A stretch of DNA of 22,971 nucleotides from JAWXCH01 sp034440595 (lineage in GTDB: Bacteria; Planctomycetota; Planctomycetia; Pirellulales; JALHPA01), in contig JAWXCH010000188.1 of assembly GCA_034440595.1 (NCBI GenBank), forward strand, positions 1 to 22,971. Direction: 5' to 3'. The notes under the pieces were generated by a model. It was given only the letters and a program-made list of their open reading frames with translations. It ran no database searches and was not told where the DNA came from. Of the stretch, positions 1 through 6,592 are shown one piece after another. The translations under genes were made by a program, and so were the position numbers. Each line of letters opens with the position of its first letter. Within the stretch, counting starts at the first letter, position 1.

Positions 1-164
1 CAGAAGGTCTGGCGCTGGTCTCAGATCCCAATCGAACACTTGCCGAAGGATTCCCCGAGGCCTGTGAACGTCACGGCCTGCGGTTGATCAAAACCAGCCG
101 CATGCCAGCGGAAATGGAAGACCGCTGTCAGATGATTAATGTCTATGAACTGCGGCACGCATAG
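1..164 (+). CDS. C-terminal fragment of a probable SAM-dependent methyltransferase
   Basis: The window opens inside a reading frame whose codons begin at base 3 and which ends at TAG 162-164, giving about 53 residues. The fragment starts EGLALVSDPNRTLAEGF and ends NVYELRHA. A segment of the type LVSDPxRxxAEGFxEACExxG is typical of the last part of the small class I methyltransferases related to the nicotinamide/lysine N-methyltransferase group. The SAM-binding part lies outside the window, so the substrate cannot be judged. A strong hairpin terminator follows about 30 bases later, as expected for a genuine gene end. The family assignment is from memory of the tail motif only and is tentative; that it is coding is more certain. 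Confidence 0.55.
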   Translation, partial: EGLALVSDPNRTLAEGFPEACERHGLRLIKTSRMPAEMEDRCQMINVYELRHA

Positions 165-192
165 CGATTTGATTCGATACACGTCGCGCATG

Positions 193-236
193 AAAAAACG
201 CGGGCCGGCGAAATTGCACCGGCCCGCGTTATTTTT
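193..236. terminator. Bidirectional intrinsic terminator
   Basis: A 10-bp perfect GC-rich stem (CGCGGGCCGG at 199-208 with CCGGCCCGCG at 219-228, 10-nt loop) is preceded by a run of A and followed by TTATTTTT. It can end the partial plus-strand gene finishing at 164. The flanking A-run means it would also work for leftward transcripts, such as those from the amidotransferase-like gene at 442-1194. Confidence 0.9.
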
Positions 237-255
237 ATGAGCAACTCGCCCGCCA

Positions 256-282
256 CGGGTCTCAGATGTTGTTTGAGACCCG
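256..282. other. Perfect 9-bp hairpin without T-run
   Basis: CGGGTCTCA (256-264) pairs perfectly with TGAGACCCG (274-282) around a 9-nt loop. No T-tract follows on either strand, so this is not a standard intrinsic terminator. It lies in the gene-free stretch 165-441 and may be an RNA-stabilising hairpin or a repeat remnant. Confidence 0.5.
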
Positions 283-364
283 CGACGGCGAGAGACAATG
301 CTTGTGACTGCGGCAGTTTCACGTCGCAATTTGAATCGCCTTGCAACACGACATCTTCTCAGCG

Positions 365-416
365 CTGGCGGAGCCAGTGGCACACTTCAGTCGCACTGGC
401 GGAGCCAGTGGCACAC
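365..416. repeat. Tandem pair of CTGGCGGAGCCAG palindromic repeats
   Basis: A 21-bp unit beginning CTGGCGGAGCCAGTGG and ending CACAC occurs at 365-385 and identically at 396-416, so the period is 31. Each unit contains a near-palindrome (CTGG-CGGAG-CCAG) that would form a small hairpin. On the minus strand it reads GTGCCACTGGCTCCGCCAG, which is related to the GTGCCACTGCTGG repeats at 15102-15155. From memory, such sequences are frequent dispersed intergenic repeats in planctomycete genomes. Confidence 0.75.
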
Positions 417-441
417 AGAAATGTAAAGTTGTCACGAAGCA

Positions 442-1194
442 CTAGGCAACCAACTTCAACATTGGAGCCGAGGCGACGCCGGTGATCCCTTCGAGAAATT
501 CGTCGAAGATGCGTTGATCGAGGGCCGAGGCCGAATCGGACTCTGGATGGAACTGAGTTCCCAGTGCGAACCAGTCGTCGCGAATGCTTTCGATCGCTTC
601 GACAACACCATCCTGACAGCGAGCACTGACAATGAAGCCAGGAGCAATCGCGTCGCACGACATATGGTGCATGCTGTTGACGCGAATTTCGCCGTCGCCA
701 TAGACACGTTCCATCAGCGTGCCAGGAACAACTTCCAGGCCGTGACGATGAGCCGCGTCCATCGGATCCTTGTGTGGCAAAGCCTTTGGCATATCTTCTG
801 GAATGTGCAAGAACAAGTTGCCACCTTGCGAGATATTTAGCAACTGCATCCCTACGCCAATTGCCAGCAGCGGCAAGCGGTGGTCGGCTACGACATTCAT
901 GAGCATGCGGTCGAAATTTTCACGCCTTTCGTCCATGACGCGGACGGTTGGGTGGAGCATGAAGCCGTCACGCTGTGGATCGAGATCGGCACCGCCGACC
1001 ATCACGATTCCGTCCAGCATCTCGACGACTCGTTCAACATCGGCTTCGTCCTCTGTCGGAGCGAGAATGACCGGAATTCCGCCGGCTTGCTGAATGGCGT
1101 CGTAGTAGCCAGAAGTAATGTACGAGAAAGCCGGTTGGTCCTTCTTGGCAGCGCGGTAGTCAGCATTCAATCCGATGAGTGGCTTGGAACGCAT
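442..1194 (-). CDS. Class I glutamine amidotransferase-like (peptidase C26 / PuuD-type) protein lacking the nucleophile Cys
   Basis: 250 aa. The fold matches gamma-glutamyl-gamma-aminobutyrate hydrolases: N-terminal KPLIGLNADYR, GGADLDP at about 67-73, a nucleophile-elbow region near 109-120, and the TQFHPE motif at 213-218. The His216-x-Glu218 part of the Cys-His-Glu triad is present. The elbow usually reads GICRGMQ; here it reads AIGVGMQ (111-117), so the Cys position is Gly113 (codon at 856-858) and the following Arg is Val. As written, the protein should not hydrolyse gamma-glutamyl bonds by the usual mechanism. The start at 1194 was chosen over an upstream ATG at 1245 because AGGAAGGGA lies at Shine-Dalgarno distance and the family's N-terminus begins there. 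Family assignment is secure; function is unknown. Confidence 0.85.
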   Translation of the reverse strand: MRSKPLIGLNADYRAAKKDQPAFSYITSGYYDAIQQAGGIPVILAPTEDEADVERVVEMLDGIVMVGGADLDPQRDGFMLHPTVRVMDERRENFDRMLMNVVADHRLPLLAIGVGMQLLNISQGGNLFLHIPEDMPKALPHKDPMDAAHRHGLEVVPGTLMERVYGDGEIRVNSMHHMSCDAIAPGFIVSARCQDGVVEAIESIRDDWFALGTQFHPESDSASALDQRIFDEFLEGITGVASAPMLKLVA

Positions 1195-1840
1195 TGGGAA
1201 TCCCTTCCTTTTCTGGACACATCCTGTGTCCGATGGTTGAAGCAAGTAGAACGGAGTAAACGGTTCTCAACCGTCGTCGCAAGTCGGGCAAGCATACAAG
1301 GTGGTCGCAATAATATGTGCTCGGCAGGAGGCCGGGCTGGCGAAAAGATGATCGCTACAAAGGGCGTCATCCTTTACGCCAAGTCGCTCTTTCGTACATT
1401 GTGATCGCGTCGCACTTCAAGTGCGTTGGATCATTGCTACCCGCCAGTGGTGTTGCCAATCCTTGGCATCCGGCGGTTTAGAATCGATTCCTTTCGAGAT
1501 TGGAGGAAAACCAACAAGTGGTGTCTCAACTCAATCGTGTCGCGAGTTGCATGACTCACGACAGGGGAGAATCTACTAGGTTTTAAAACGTTGGCAAGCA
1601 GGACACGCGATTTTGTGCGAAAGCCGGGTGGTGCCACAACATGGTGTGCTAGCACGAGTTACGAAAACGTGGCGATTCACAGCGCGCGGTCGCGTTTCGA
1701 ATTGCTGAGGATAGTGCTTTGCGTGTTACTCACGCAGACATAAATCGAACCTGCGCCGCTGTCCACGTGCGGGGCTTAAGAGTAAATTGCAGAAGGGCTT
1801 AGAACTGCTGCTTTGATGCCACTGAGGACGTTATTCTCGC
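1195..1840. other. Gene-free intergenic stretch between divergent genes
   Basis: This separates the leftward amidotransferase-like gene from the rightward oleA-like gene and must hold both promoters, but no convincing -35/-10 pair was found. Small structures seen are a 6-bp inverted repeat GGACAC/GTGTCC (215-231 past base 1000, i.e. 1215-1231) just upstream of the amidotransferase ribosome-binding site, and a 7-bp hairpin CGCACTT/AAGTGCG at 1411-1425. The short open frames here have no recognisable protein character. Confidence 0.5.
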
Positions 1841-2896
1841 ATGCCATTTGTACGATTTCAGAATGTTTGCCTGGAAGGTTTTGGTTGCACGCTCCCCGAT
1901 GAGATCGTTTCCAGCGCAGATATCGAAGCGCAATTATCGCCGCTTTACGAGCGATTGCGATTACCACCTGGTCGACTGGAGTTGATGACCGGCATTCGCG
2001 AGCGGCGCTTCTGGCCTGCCGGAACACTTCCCGGTGAGATGAGCGTTCGTAGCGCCGAGCAGGCGATTCAAAATTGCGGCATCGATCGCAAACAGATCGG
2101 TGCGTTAGTGCATGGTTCGGTCTGTCGCGATCATCTTGAACCGGCGACCGCATGTTCGGTTCATCATCGATTAGGACTGAGCAACAACTGCGCGATCTAC
2201 GATGTTTCCAACGCTTGTCTGGGTTTGCTCAACGGCATGGTGCAAGTCGCCAACATGATCGAACTCGGGCAAATTCACGCCGGTTTGGTAGTGGGTAGTG
2301 AAGGTGGACGACAACTCGTTGAGACGACGATTGCCGCACTCAACGCCGATCAAACGCTGACCCGCAGCACCGTGAAAAACGCAGTTGCTTCGCTCACCAT
2401 CGGCTCCGCCAGCGCCGCGGTGTTGCTAACGCATCGCAGTCTCAGTCGTACGGGCCATCGGTTGCTCGGTGGCGTGATGCATTCCAATACGGCGTATCAC
2501 AAACTCTGCCACAGTGGTGCCGATGAAGCGGTCGCCAGCGGCATGCAGCCGCTCATGCAGACTGACTCCGAGCAACTCATGCAGCAAGGAGTCGCTGCTG
2601 GAGCCGAAGCATTTCAACAATTTCTCGCCGGCATGGAGTGGTCGGTGAACGACATTCAGCGCACGTTCTGCCACCAGGTCGGTGTGGCTCACCGCAAATT
2701 GACTCAGGAATCGCTCGGCCTGAACCCGGCAGTGGATTTTTCCACGGTCGAATGGCTTGGCAATACGGGGGCAGCCGCACTCCCAGTAACCATGGCCCTC
2801 GGCATAGAAGAGAATCCGCCGCAAACTGGGGACAAAATCGCCATGCTGGGCATCGGCTCGGGGATCAATGTCCTGATGCTGGGGGTAGAGTGGTAA
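1841..2896 (+). CDS. oleA: OleA-type 3-oxoacyl-ACP synthase III (head-to-head condensing enzyme homologue)
   Basis: 351 aa, thiolase fold. The predicted active site is Cys126 in SNACLG, His278 in FCHQVG and Asn308 in EWLGNTGAA, as in FabH/OleA. Features pointing to OleA rather than FabH are an N-terminus of the form FQNV-x-L-x-G, a Glu (Glu100) in RDHLEPATA at the place of the OleA-specific glutamate, and a C-terminus LGIGSGINVLMLGVEW that closely resembles remembered OleA ends. OleA condenses two fatty acyl-CoAs head to head into a beta-keto acid, the first step to long-chain ketones and olefins. The usual partners OleB, OleC and OleD are not in this window; the next gene is a lipoprotein. 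The start ATG follows GAGGAC at a loose distance. It could act in another acyl-condensation pathway, possibly with the FAS-like cluster converging on it. Confidence 0.85.
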   Translation: MPFVRFQNVCLEGFGCTLPDEIVSSADIEAQLSPLYERLRLPPGRLELMTGIRERRFWPAGTLPGEMSVRSAEQAIQNCGIDRKQIGALVHGSVCRDHLEPATACSVHHRLGLSNNCAIYDVSNACLGLLNGMVQVANMIELGQIHAGLVVGSEGGRQLVETTIAALNADQTLTRSTVKNAVASLTIGSASAAVLLTHRSLSRTGHRLLGGVMHSNTAYHKLCHSGADEAVASGMQPLMQTDSEQLMQQGVAAGAEAFQQFLAGMEWSVNDIQRTFCHQVGVAHRKLTQESLGLNPAVDFSTVEWLGNTGAAALPVTMALGIEENPPQTGDKIAMLGIGSGINVLMLGVEW

Positions 2897-2902
2897 ATGT
2901 AG

Positions 2903-2923
2903 CCATCTTGCTCCGCAAGATGG
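2903..2923. repeat. 8-bp hairpin after oleA-like gene
   Basis: CCATCTTG (903-910 past 2000, i.e. 2903-2910) pairs with CAAGATGG (2916-2923) around loop CTCCG, a few bases after the oleA-like stop codon. There is no T-run, so it is not a clear intrinsic terminator. The TTGCTCCGCAA centre resembles the TTTCGCTCCGCGAAA repeat at 4315-4329 and may belong to the same class of small dispersed palindromes. Confidence 0.5.
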
Positions 2924-3037
2924 AGCAGTATACGTTAGTTTGGTCATATACTACGGCTTGTGCTTTGAAGCACCGCGAAACTACCCAATCCGAACTCTCA
3001 TTATCCCTGGCACAAGTTTTAGGGGCAAGTCACCAGC

Positions 3038-3457
3038 ATGGTAAGAAGATGTGTATTTGCGATTAGTCTTGTCGCAGCAGCAATTGTGAGCGGCTGTACG
3101 CCGCCACCGCCATATGTCACTCCAAAGCCATTTGACGCCGCATTATGGAGTACCGGTGATTGCGATCTCCGTGCCCAGATGGTCGAAGATCTTCTGAATT
3201 TATCATACGACGAAGACGGATTAATCGTGGAACAGCAAATTCCCAGGCAATCGCAATTATTTGGTAGCGATGTCAAAGGACTCAAGAAACTATTGGGTTC
3301 CCCTATCAGGGAATGGTTCGATATCGCTGACTTCGACGCCTATGTTTACAATATTGGTCACAAGGGTCGGTCGCCAACGATCTATGTTGAATACTCACTA
3401 GTGCTCTTAGTCGACAAGCAAACCAAGAAACTGAGTCATGTTAAGGTGACGAGGTAA
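3038..3457 (+). CDS. Small predicted lipoprotein of unknown function
   Basis: 139 aa. The N-terminus has two Arg (MVRRC), a hydrophobic segment at about 5-18 and a lipobox-like IVSGC with the candidate lipidated Cys20, followed by a Pro-rich TPPPPY linker. The mature part shows the pattern R-x-x-MV-x-DLL, then VKGLKKLLGSP, then a Tyr-x-x-Gly segment and alternating beta-strand-like residues to the end. That layout faintly recalls BamE/SmpA-like small outer-membrane lipoproteins, but this is only a pattern resemblance. AGGGG lies 12 bases before the ATG. The gene follows the oleA-like gene by 141 bases and converges on the FabI-like gene with only 12 bases between stop codons. Function unknown. 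Confidence 0.75.
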   Translation: MVRRCVFAISLVAAAIVSGCTPPPPYVTPKPFDAALWSTGDCDLRAQMVEDLLNLSYDEDGLIVEQQIPRQSQLFGSDVKGLKKLLGSPIREWFDIADFDAYVYNIGHKGRSPTIYVEYSLVLLVDKQTKKLSHVKVTR

Positions 3458-3469
3458 CCCTAAGAATGT

Positions 3470-4270
3470 CTATTCTCGCATCGCCTTCCTGACAATCTCG
3501 CGGTCAAAGTAGTTCACCGCCATACCAGCGTCGATGATGATCCGCTGTGCGTTAATCCCACTGGAGCGTGGGCTGAGCAAGAACGCCGCCGTGTTGGCCA
3601 CTTCGCCTGTTTGCACCGCCTGTTTGCGGAGCGTAGCCTGTTCGGCAAACAGGTACGAATCGACGTAGCCAGGGATACCGGCCGAGGCAGAGGTCTTGAG
3701 TAGTCCTGGTGAAACGGCATTAAACCGGATCTGCGAAAATGCGCTGAAGGATTTGGCCAAGAACGTGACCGTCGAGTCGAGCGCCGCCTTGATCGGGGCC
3801 ATGTACCCGTAGTTTTCGCTGGCCATTTGCGTGGTCGATATCGAAATCGTCACCACCGAGGCATTTGGCTCCAGCAGGTCCTTCAGGGCGTTGGACAGCG
3901 CAATTAGCGAGTAGCACGAGATGTCCACCGCCCGTAAAAACGCCGGCTTGGTCGTCTCGTGAAATGCCCCGGCACCATCGTACTCCGCAAAGGCGATTGA
4001 ATGGACGAGGCCAGCGAATTTCTTCCCCAGCGTTTGCAGATCCTGCCGTAGCCTTTCAATCTGCTCGGGAAACTCCACGTCGCAGACAAAAATCTTCGCC
4101 TCCGGGTGCAGTTTGGCCAGACTTTCTCGACGCGTTTCTGAACGGACGACGTAGACAACATCCGCCTCCGCTTCGTGTAGCGTTTGCGCAATGTGATCGG
4201 CAACGCTCTTGCGATTGGCCACGCCAAACACCAGGACGGACTTGCCGGCGAGTTGTAAAAAATCGACCAC
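3470..4270 (-). CDS. FabI-like enoyl-ACP reductase / SDR-family oxidoreductase
   Basis: 266 aa, start codon GTG at 4268-4270 with no clear ribosome-binding site. NAD-binding region FGVANRKSVADHIA (15-28) is the FabI-type variant of the Rossmann motif, and LVHSIAFAEYDG (88-99) matches the FabI strand that follows. The catalytic pair Tyr154-x6-Lys161 is present in NYGYMAPIKAALD. The extra Tyr that precedes it by ten residues in E. coli FabI (Tyr146) corresponds here to Ile144. The C-terminal part (RFNAVSPGLLKTSASAGIPG) also follows the FabI plan. In fatty-acid elongation such an enzyme reduces the trans-2-enoyl-ACP, completing the cycle begun by the KAS, reductase and FabZ steps. It is the last gene of the minus-strand FAS-like cluster, separated from fabZ by 233 bases that hold repeats, so it might have its own promoter. 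Confidence 0.85.
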   Translation of the reverse strand: MVDFLQLAGKSVLVFGVANRKSVADHIAQTLHEAEADVVYVVRSETRRESLAKLHPEAKIFVCDVEFPEQIERLRQDLQTLGKKFAGLVHSIAFAEYDGAGAFHETTKPAFLRAVDISCYSLIALSNALKDLLEPNASVVTISISTTQMASENYGYMAPIKAALDSTVTFLAKSFSAFSQIRFNAVSPGLLKTSASAGIPGYVDSYLFAEQATLRKQAVQTGEVANTAAFLLSPRSSGINAQRIIIDAGMAVNYFDREIVRKAMRE

Positions 4271-4314
4271 GTGGGGGTCTCAGTAAAGGCTAATAATTCG
4301 TGCTTACAGTCGCA

Positions 4315-4394
4315 TTTCGCTCCGCGAAATAGTGATTTTTCTTTGCAACTAAACAATCGCGTTTTCCAGGGCGGTGCTCTTTCGCGGAGCGAAA
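4315..4394. repeat. Inverted pair of TTTCGC palindromes
   Basis: TTTCGCTCCGCGAAA at 4315-4329 and its exact reverse complement TTTCGCGGAGCGAAA at 4380-4394 form a perfect 15-bp inverted repeat, and each arm is itself a small hairpin. The two-hairpin repeat at 4404-4455 follows directly. A degenerate relative (TTTCGCTCCGTCGAAAG) occurs near 16350 beside another copy of the two-hairpin repeat, suggesting that the two elements travel together. Confidence 0.7.
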
Positions 4395-4403
4395 GGCAAC
4401 TAT

Positions 4404-4455
4404 CCCTCACCCGTCGCTGGGGCGACGACCTCTCCCGCACGCGGGAGAGGTGAAG
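4404..4455 (+). repeat. Two-hairpin intergenic repeat, copy A
   Basis: A 52-bp unit starts CCCTCACCCGTCG and ends GAGAGGTGAAG. It has two hairpins: CGTCG-CTGGGG-CGACG, and CTCTCCCGC paired with GCGGGAGAG. Three further copies lie at 16414-16466, 17656-17702 and 17804-17855. It sits between the FabZ-like and FabI-like genes and could reduce readthrough between them. Confidence 0.85.
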
Positions 4456-4503
4456 CTTGAATGCTCACCGCTATACAACCGCGTACTCTTTCACCTGATT
4501 CAA

Positions 4504-4944
4504 TCACTGTCCTGCCTCAGCTTTCGCAGCCAGTGTACACGCAAACTCAAACCGCACCGCCAGCTTGCCACCACAACTTACCTTGGCATCCAAAAAAAAC
4601 GCATCGGCCAGACGTTCCCTCAATTTGACTGAGATGTCAACTGTCTCACCCGGCCGCACAATTCGCTTGAAGCGAACATCGTTCATTCGTGTAGCCACCG
4701 GGACACGCTCATCGTCCCCTGTCACATGCTGCGAAAGCAAAATCGCACCGGCCTGCATTGCCGCCTCGCACAGCAGGACGCCTGGTGTGATCGGGTAGTC
4801 GGGGTAGTGCCCGGCAAAGAAGTATTCGTCGGCACGAAACGTCTTGCGACACTCGATCGCGTCAGCCGTCTGGCTGACAATCTCATCGACTAGCAAGAAC
4901 GGCGCGCGATGCGGAATGGCAGCATGAATCTGATCGATTGTCAT
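4504..4944 (-). CDS. FabZ-type 3-hydroxyacyl-ACP dehydratase
   Basis: 146 aa, the usual FabZ length, with a single hotdog domain. The active-site pattern FAGHYPDYPITPGVLLCEA (43-61) contains the catalytic His46 and Glu60 expected of the family, and the N-terminal IPHRAPFLLVDEI is the standard FabZ lead-in. FabZ removes water from 3-hydroxyacyl-ACP to give trans-2-enoyl-ACP. The ATG at 4942-4944 lies only 27 bases downstream of the CrtI-like gene stop, so the two are probably co-transcribed. Because it sits with two desaturase-like enzymes and a dedicated ACP, it is more likely a specialised copy than the housekeeping enzyme. This last point is inference. Confidence 0.9.
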   Translation of the reverse strand: MTIDQIHAAIPHRAPFLLVDEIVSQTADAIECRKTFRADEYFFAGHYPDYPITPGVLLCEAAMQAGAILLSQHVTGDDERVPVATRMNDVRFKRIVRPGETVDISVKLRERLADAFFLDAKVSCGGKLAVRFEFACTLAAKAEAGQ

Positions 4945-4971
4945 CGCACAACACTGTCGGGGTGTTTTCGG

Positions 4972-6411
4972 TTAAGACAGTTCCGCTGGAACCGCAGTTT
5001 TGACCAGCAGCGAGTCGACATCGTTGGCGACAATGACGCCATAATTCATCGCTCCCAGCCAGCCCGACATGATAATCCCCACACTGCCGGCATGGTAGAG
5101 ACCATCGATCTGCTGCGGAATTCCCCGACTGATCGCCAGTCCTTCAAACTTGGTGCCGAAGCTGGCCCCCTGCAAGTGCCGCGTGTAATGCTGAAAAGTC
5201 ACCGGCGTCGAGGCCTCGGCATGGTCCAGCATTTCGCGGATATTCGGCACGTACTTGGAGATCGCGTCGAGCGTTGTCTCGACCAGATCCTGCTTGGCCG
5301 CTTCGTAATCGGCCGGCGATAGATCGGCCCAGTCACGATAGTTGGCGTTCGTGCTGGATACAATCAGGCAGCGGTCACTCCCCGGCCGCGTTCGCGGGTA
5401 GTAGAACGAATAAGTTCTGCTAGTCACGTCGCGACTCAGCAGCGCCTCTGTTCGAAACAGCGGGGCAGTGGAACTGAACAACAAATCGCCGTGGCTTTCG
5501 TCGATCTGTGCGCCCGGCTTCAGCGCCATATAGACCTGACAACTCGAATTGTTCAGCCGCACGGCACGTGCCTGTTCGACAAAGTCCCGATCAAAGTGGT
5601 CTTCACCGACCAGATTAAAGATCGTGCTCTTCAGATTGGAATTCGACACCACCGCACGGGTCTTAATATAGCGACCATTGACGGTCACCCCTTCGACTTT
5701 GCGGTGGCGGTCCACATGGATCTGCGTGGCATCGCATTTGATCCGCACATCGACACCGTTACGCAGCAGTTCGTCGTGCATCAGCGTAATGAGCCGGTCG
5801 GTACCCCCTTCAAATGTAAAGACCCCCTTGGACATGAAGTTGGAGAAGACAATGCCGTACGAAATCGCCGGGTCTTCCAGCGTCGAACCGTTGGCATACG
5901 TGATCGGTTCCATCAGCAGGCGGATGACATCTTCACGACCGGGAAAGAACTTTTGAAACAACTCACCGGCCGTGGTGGACTGGTCGTCAAAAAAGTTCAT
6001 GCCACGGGCGGCATCAAAAAACGCCTTCACGCTTTCAGGTGGCACCGCGAACTTTTCTGTCAACAATCGCGAAAAGTCATCGCGGTTAAACGTGGTCGTC
6101 AGCGAAAACATCGGGTTGTCAAACCGGATGTTCTTCAACTGCACGATCGAGTCGGCGATCTCCGAAGTCCAATACCGGCGGCAGCTTTTGATCATGCCGA
6201 CCGGAAAGCCATGCAGCGAGATGTCAAAGATATGCCCCCCCGGTCGCTTGAACCAGGTGGCCATGCCGCCAAGCTTGTAGTGCTGCTCCAGCAGCAAAAT
6301 CGAGTGCCCGGCGCGTGCCAGTGTATTGGCGACCGTGAGACCGGCCAATCCGCTTCCAATCACGACGCAATCGTACGAATCACGTGTACCGGCTAAAAAA
6401 TCCTTAGGCAT
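4972..6411 (-). CDS. CrtI/phytoene desaturase-like FAD-dependent oxidoreductase (first of two)
   Basis: 479 aa. An N-terminal FAD-binding Rossmann motif GSGLAG (19-24) sits in VVIGSGLAGLTVANTLARAG, followed by LLLEQHYKLGG with the acidic residue that binds the ribose. The C-terminus carries the second FAD-contact segment, LYHAGSVGIIMSGWLGAMN (about 438-456), typical of the CrtI/carotene-isomerase group. Enzymes of this group insert, move or saturate C=C bonds in hydrophobic chains. No carotenoid genes are nearby; the neighbours are FabZ (27 bases downstream), ACP and KAS. The substrate is therefore more likely an acyl-ACP or acyl lipid than phytoene (inference). No strong ribosome-binding site precedes the ATG at 6409-6411. 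Confidence 0.85.
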   Translation of the reverse strand: MPKDFLAGTRDSYDCVVIGSGLAGLTVANTLARAGHSILLLEQHYKLGGMATWFKRPGGHIFDISLHGFPVGMIKSCRRYWTSEIADSIVQLKNIRFDNPMFSLTTTFNRDDFSRLLTEKFAVPPESVKAFFDAARGMNFFDDQSTTAGELFQKFFPGREDVIRLLMEPITYANGSTLEDPAISYGIVFSNFMSKGVFTFEGGTDRLITLMHDELLRNGVDVRIKCDATQIHVDRHRKVEGVTVNGRYIKTRAVVSNSNLKSTIFNLVGEDHFDRDFVEQARAVRLNNSSCQVYMALKPGAQIDESHGDLLFSSTAPLFRTEALLSRDVTSRTYSFYYPRTRPGSDRCLIVSSTNANYRDWADLSPADYEAAKQDLVETTLDAISKYVPNIREMLDHAEASTPVTFQHYTRHLQGASFGTKFEGLAISRGIPQQIDGLYHAGSVGIIMSGWLGAMNYGVIVANDVDSLLVKTAVPAELS

Positions 6412-6505
6412 GCTGTGACAAGTTCCCAGAGATGGCGAGCAAGGTAGCGAGCAGAGTCATAGATTCTACCGCCAAACACGGGCCAAGGTGAGTGGCCGAT
6501 TTACG

Positions 6506-6532
6506 GAATTCGTCGCTATCCCCCACGAATTC
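6506..6532. promoter_or_regulatory. Inverted repeat GAATTCGT/ACGAATTC in the inter-oxidoreductase gap
   Basis: GAATTCGT (6506-6513) and ACGAATTC (6525-6532) form a perfect 8-bp inverted repeat with an 11-nt spacer. It lies in the 181-base gap between the two CrtI-like genes, which is long for this otherwise compact cluster. There is no T-run. It could be an operator or an mRNA-processing hairpin; no family can be named. Confidence 0.4.
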
Positions 6533-6592
6533 ATCGGATCTGCCTGCCGGCGGGCACTGGCCAAGCGTTGCCCAATGGGGGAGAAATCGGTA

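Noticed and set aside
880..1404. 174-codon plus-strand frame over the amidotransferase-like gene
   Set aside because: Antisense shadow of a clear C26-fold protein.
2947..2952. TATACT as a possible -10 for the lipoprotein gene
   Set aside because: No -35 match at 16-18 bases upstream; one hexamer alone is not evidence.
1841..3457. Complete ole olefin operon
   Set aside because: Only the OleA homologue is present; neither the following gene nor any other in the window resembles OleB, OleC or OleD.
5491..6396. 301-codon open frame on the plus strand opposite the first CrtI-like gene
   Set aside because: It is antisense to a well-supported protein and its translation has no domain-like pattern; long antisense frames are common in GC-moderate coding DNA.
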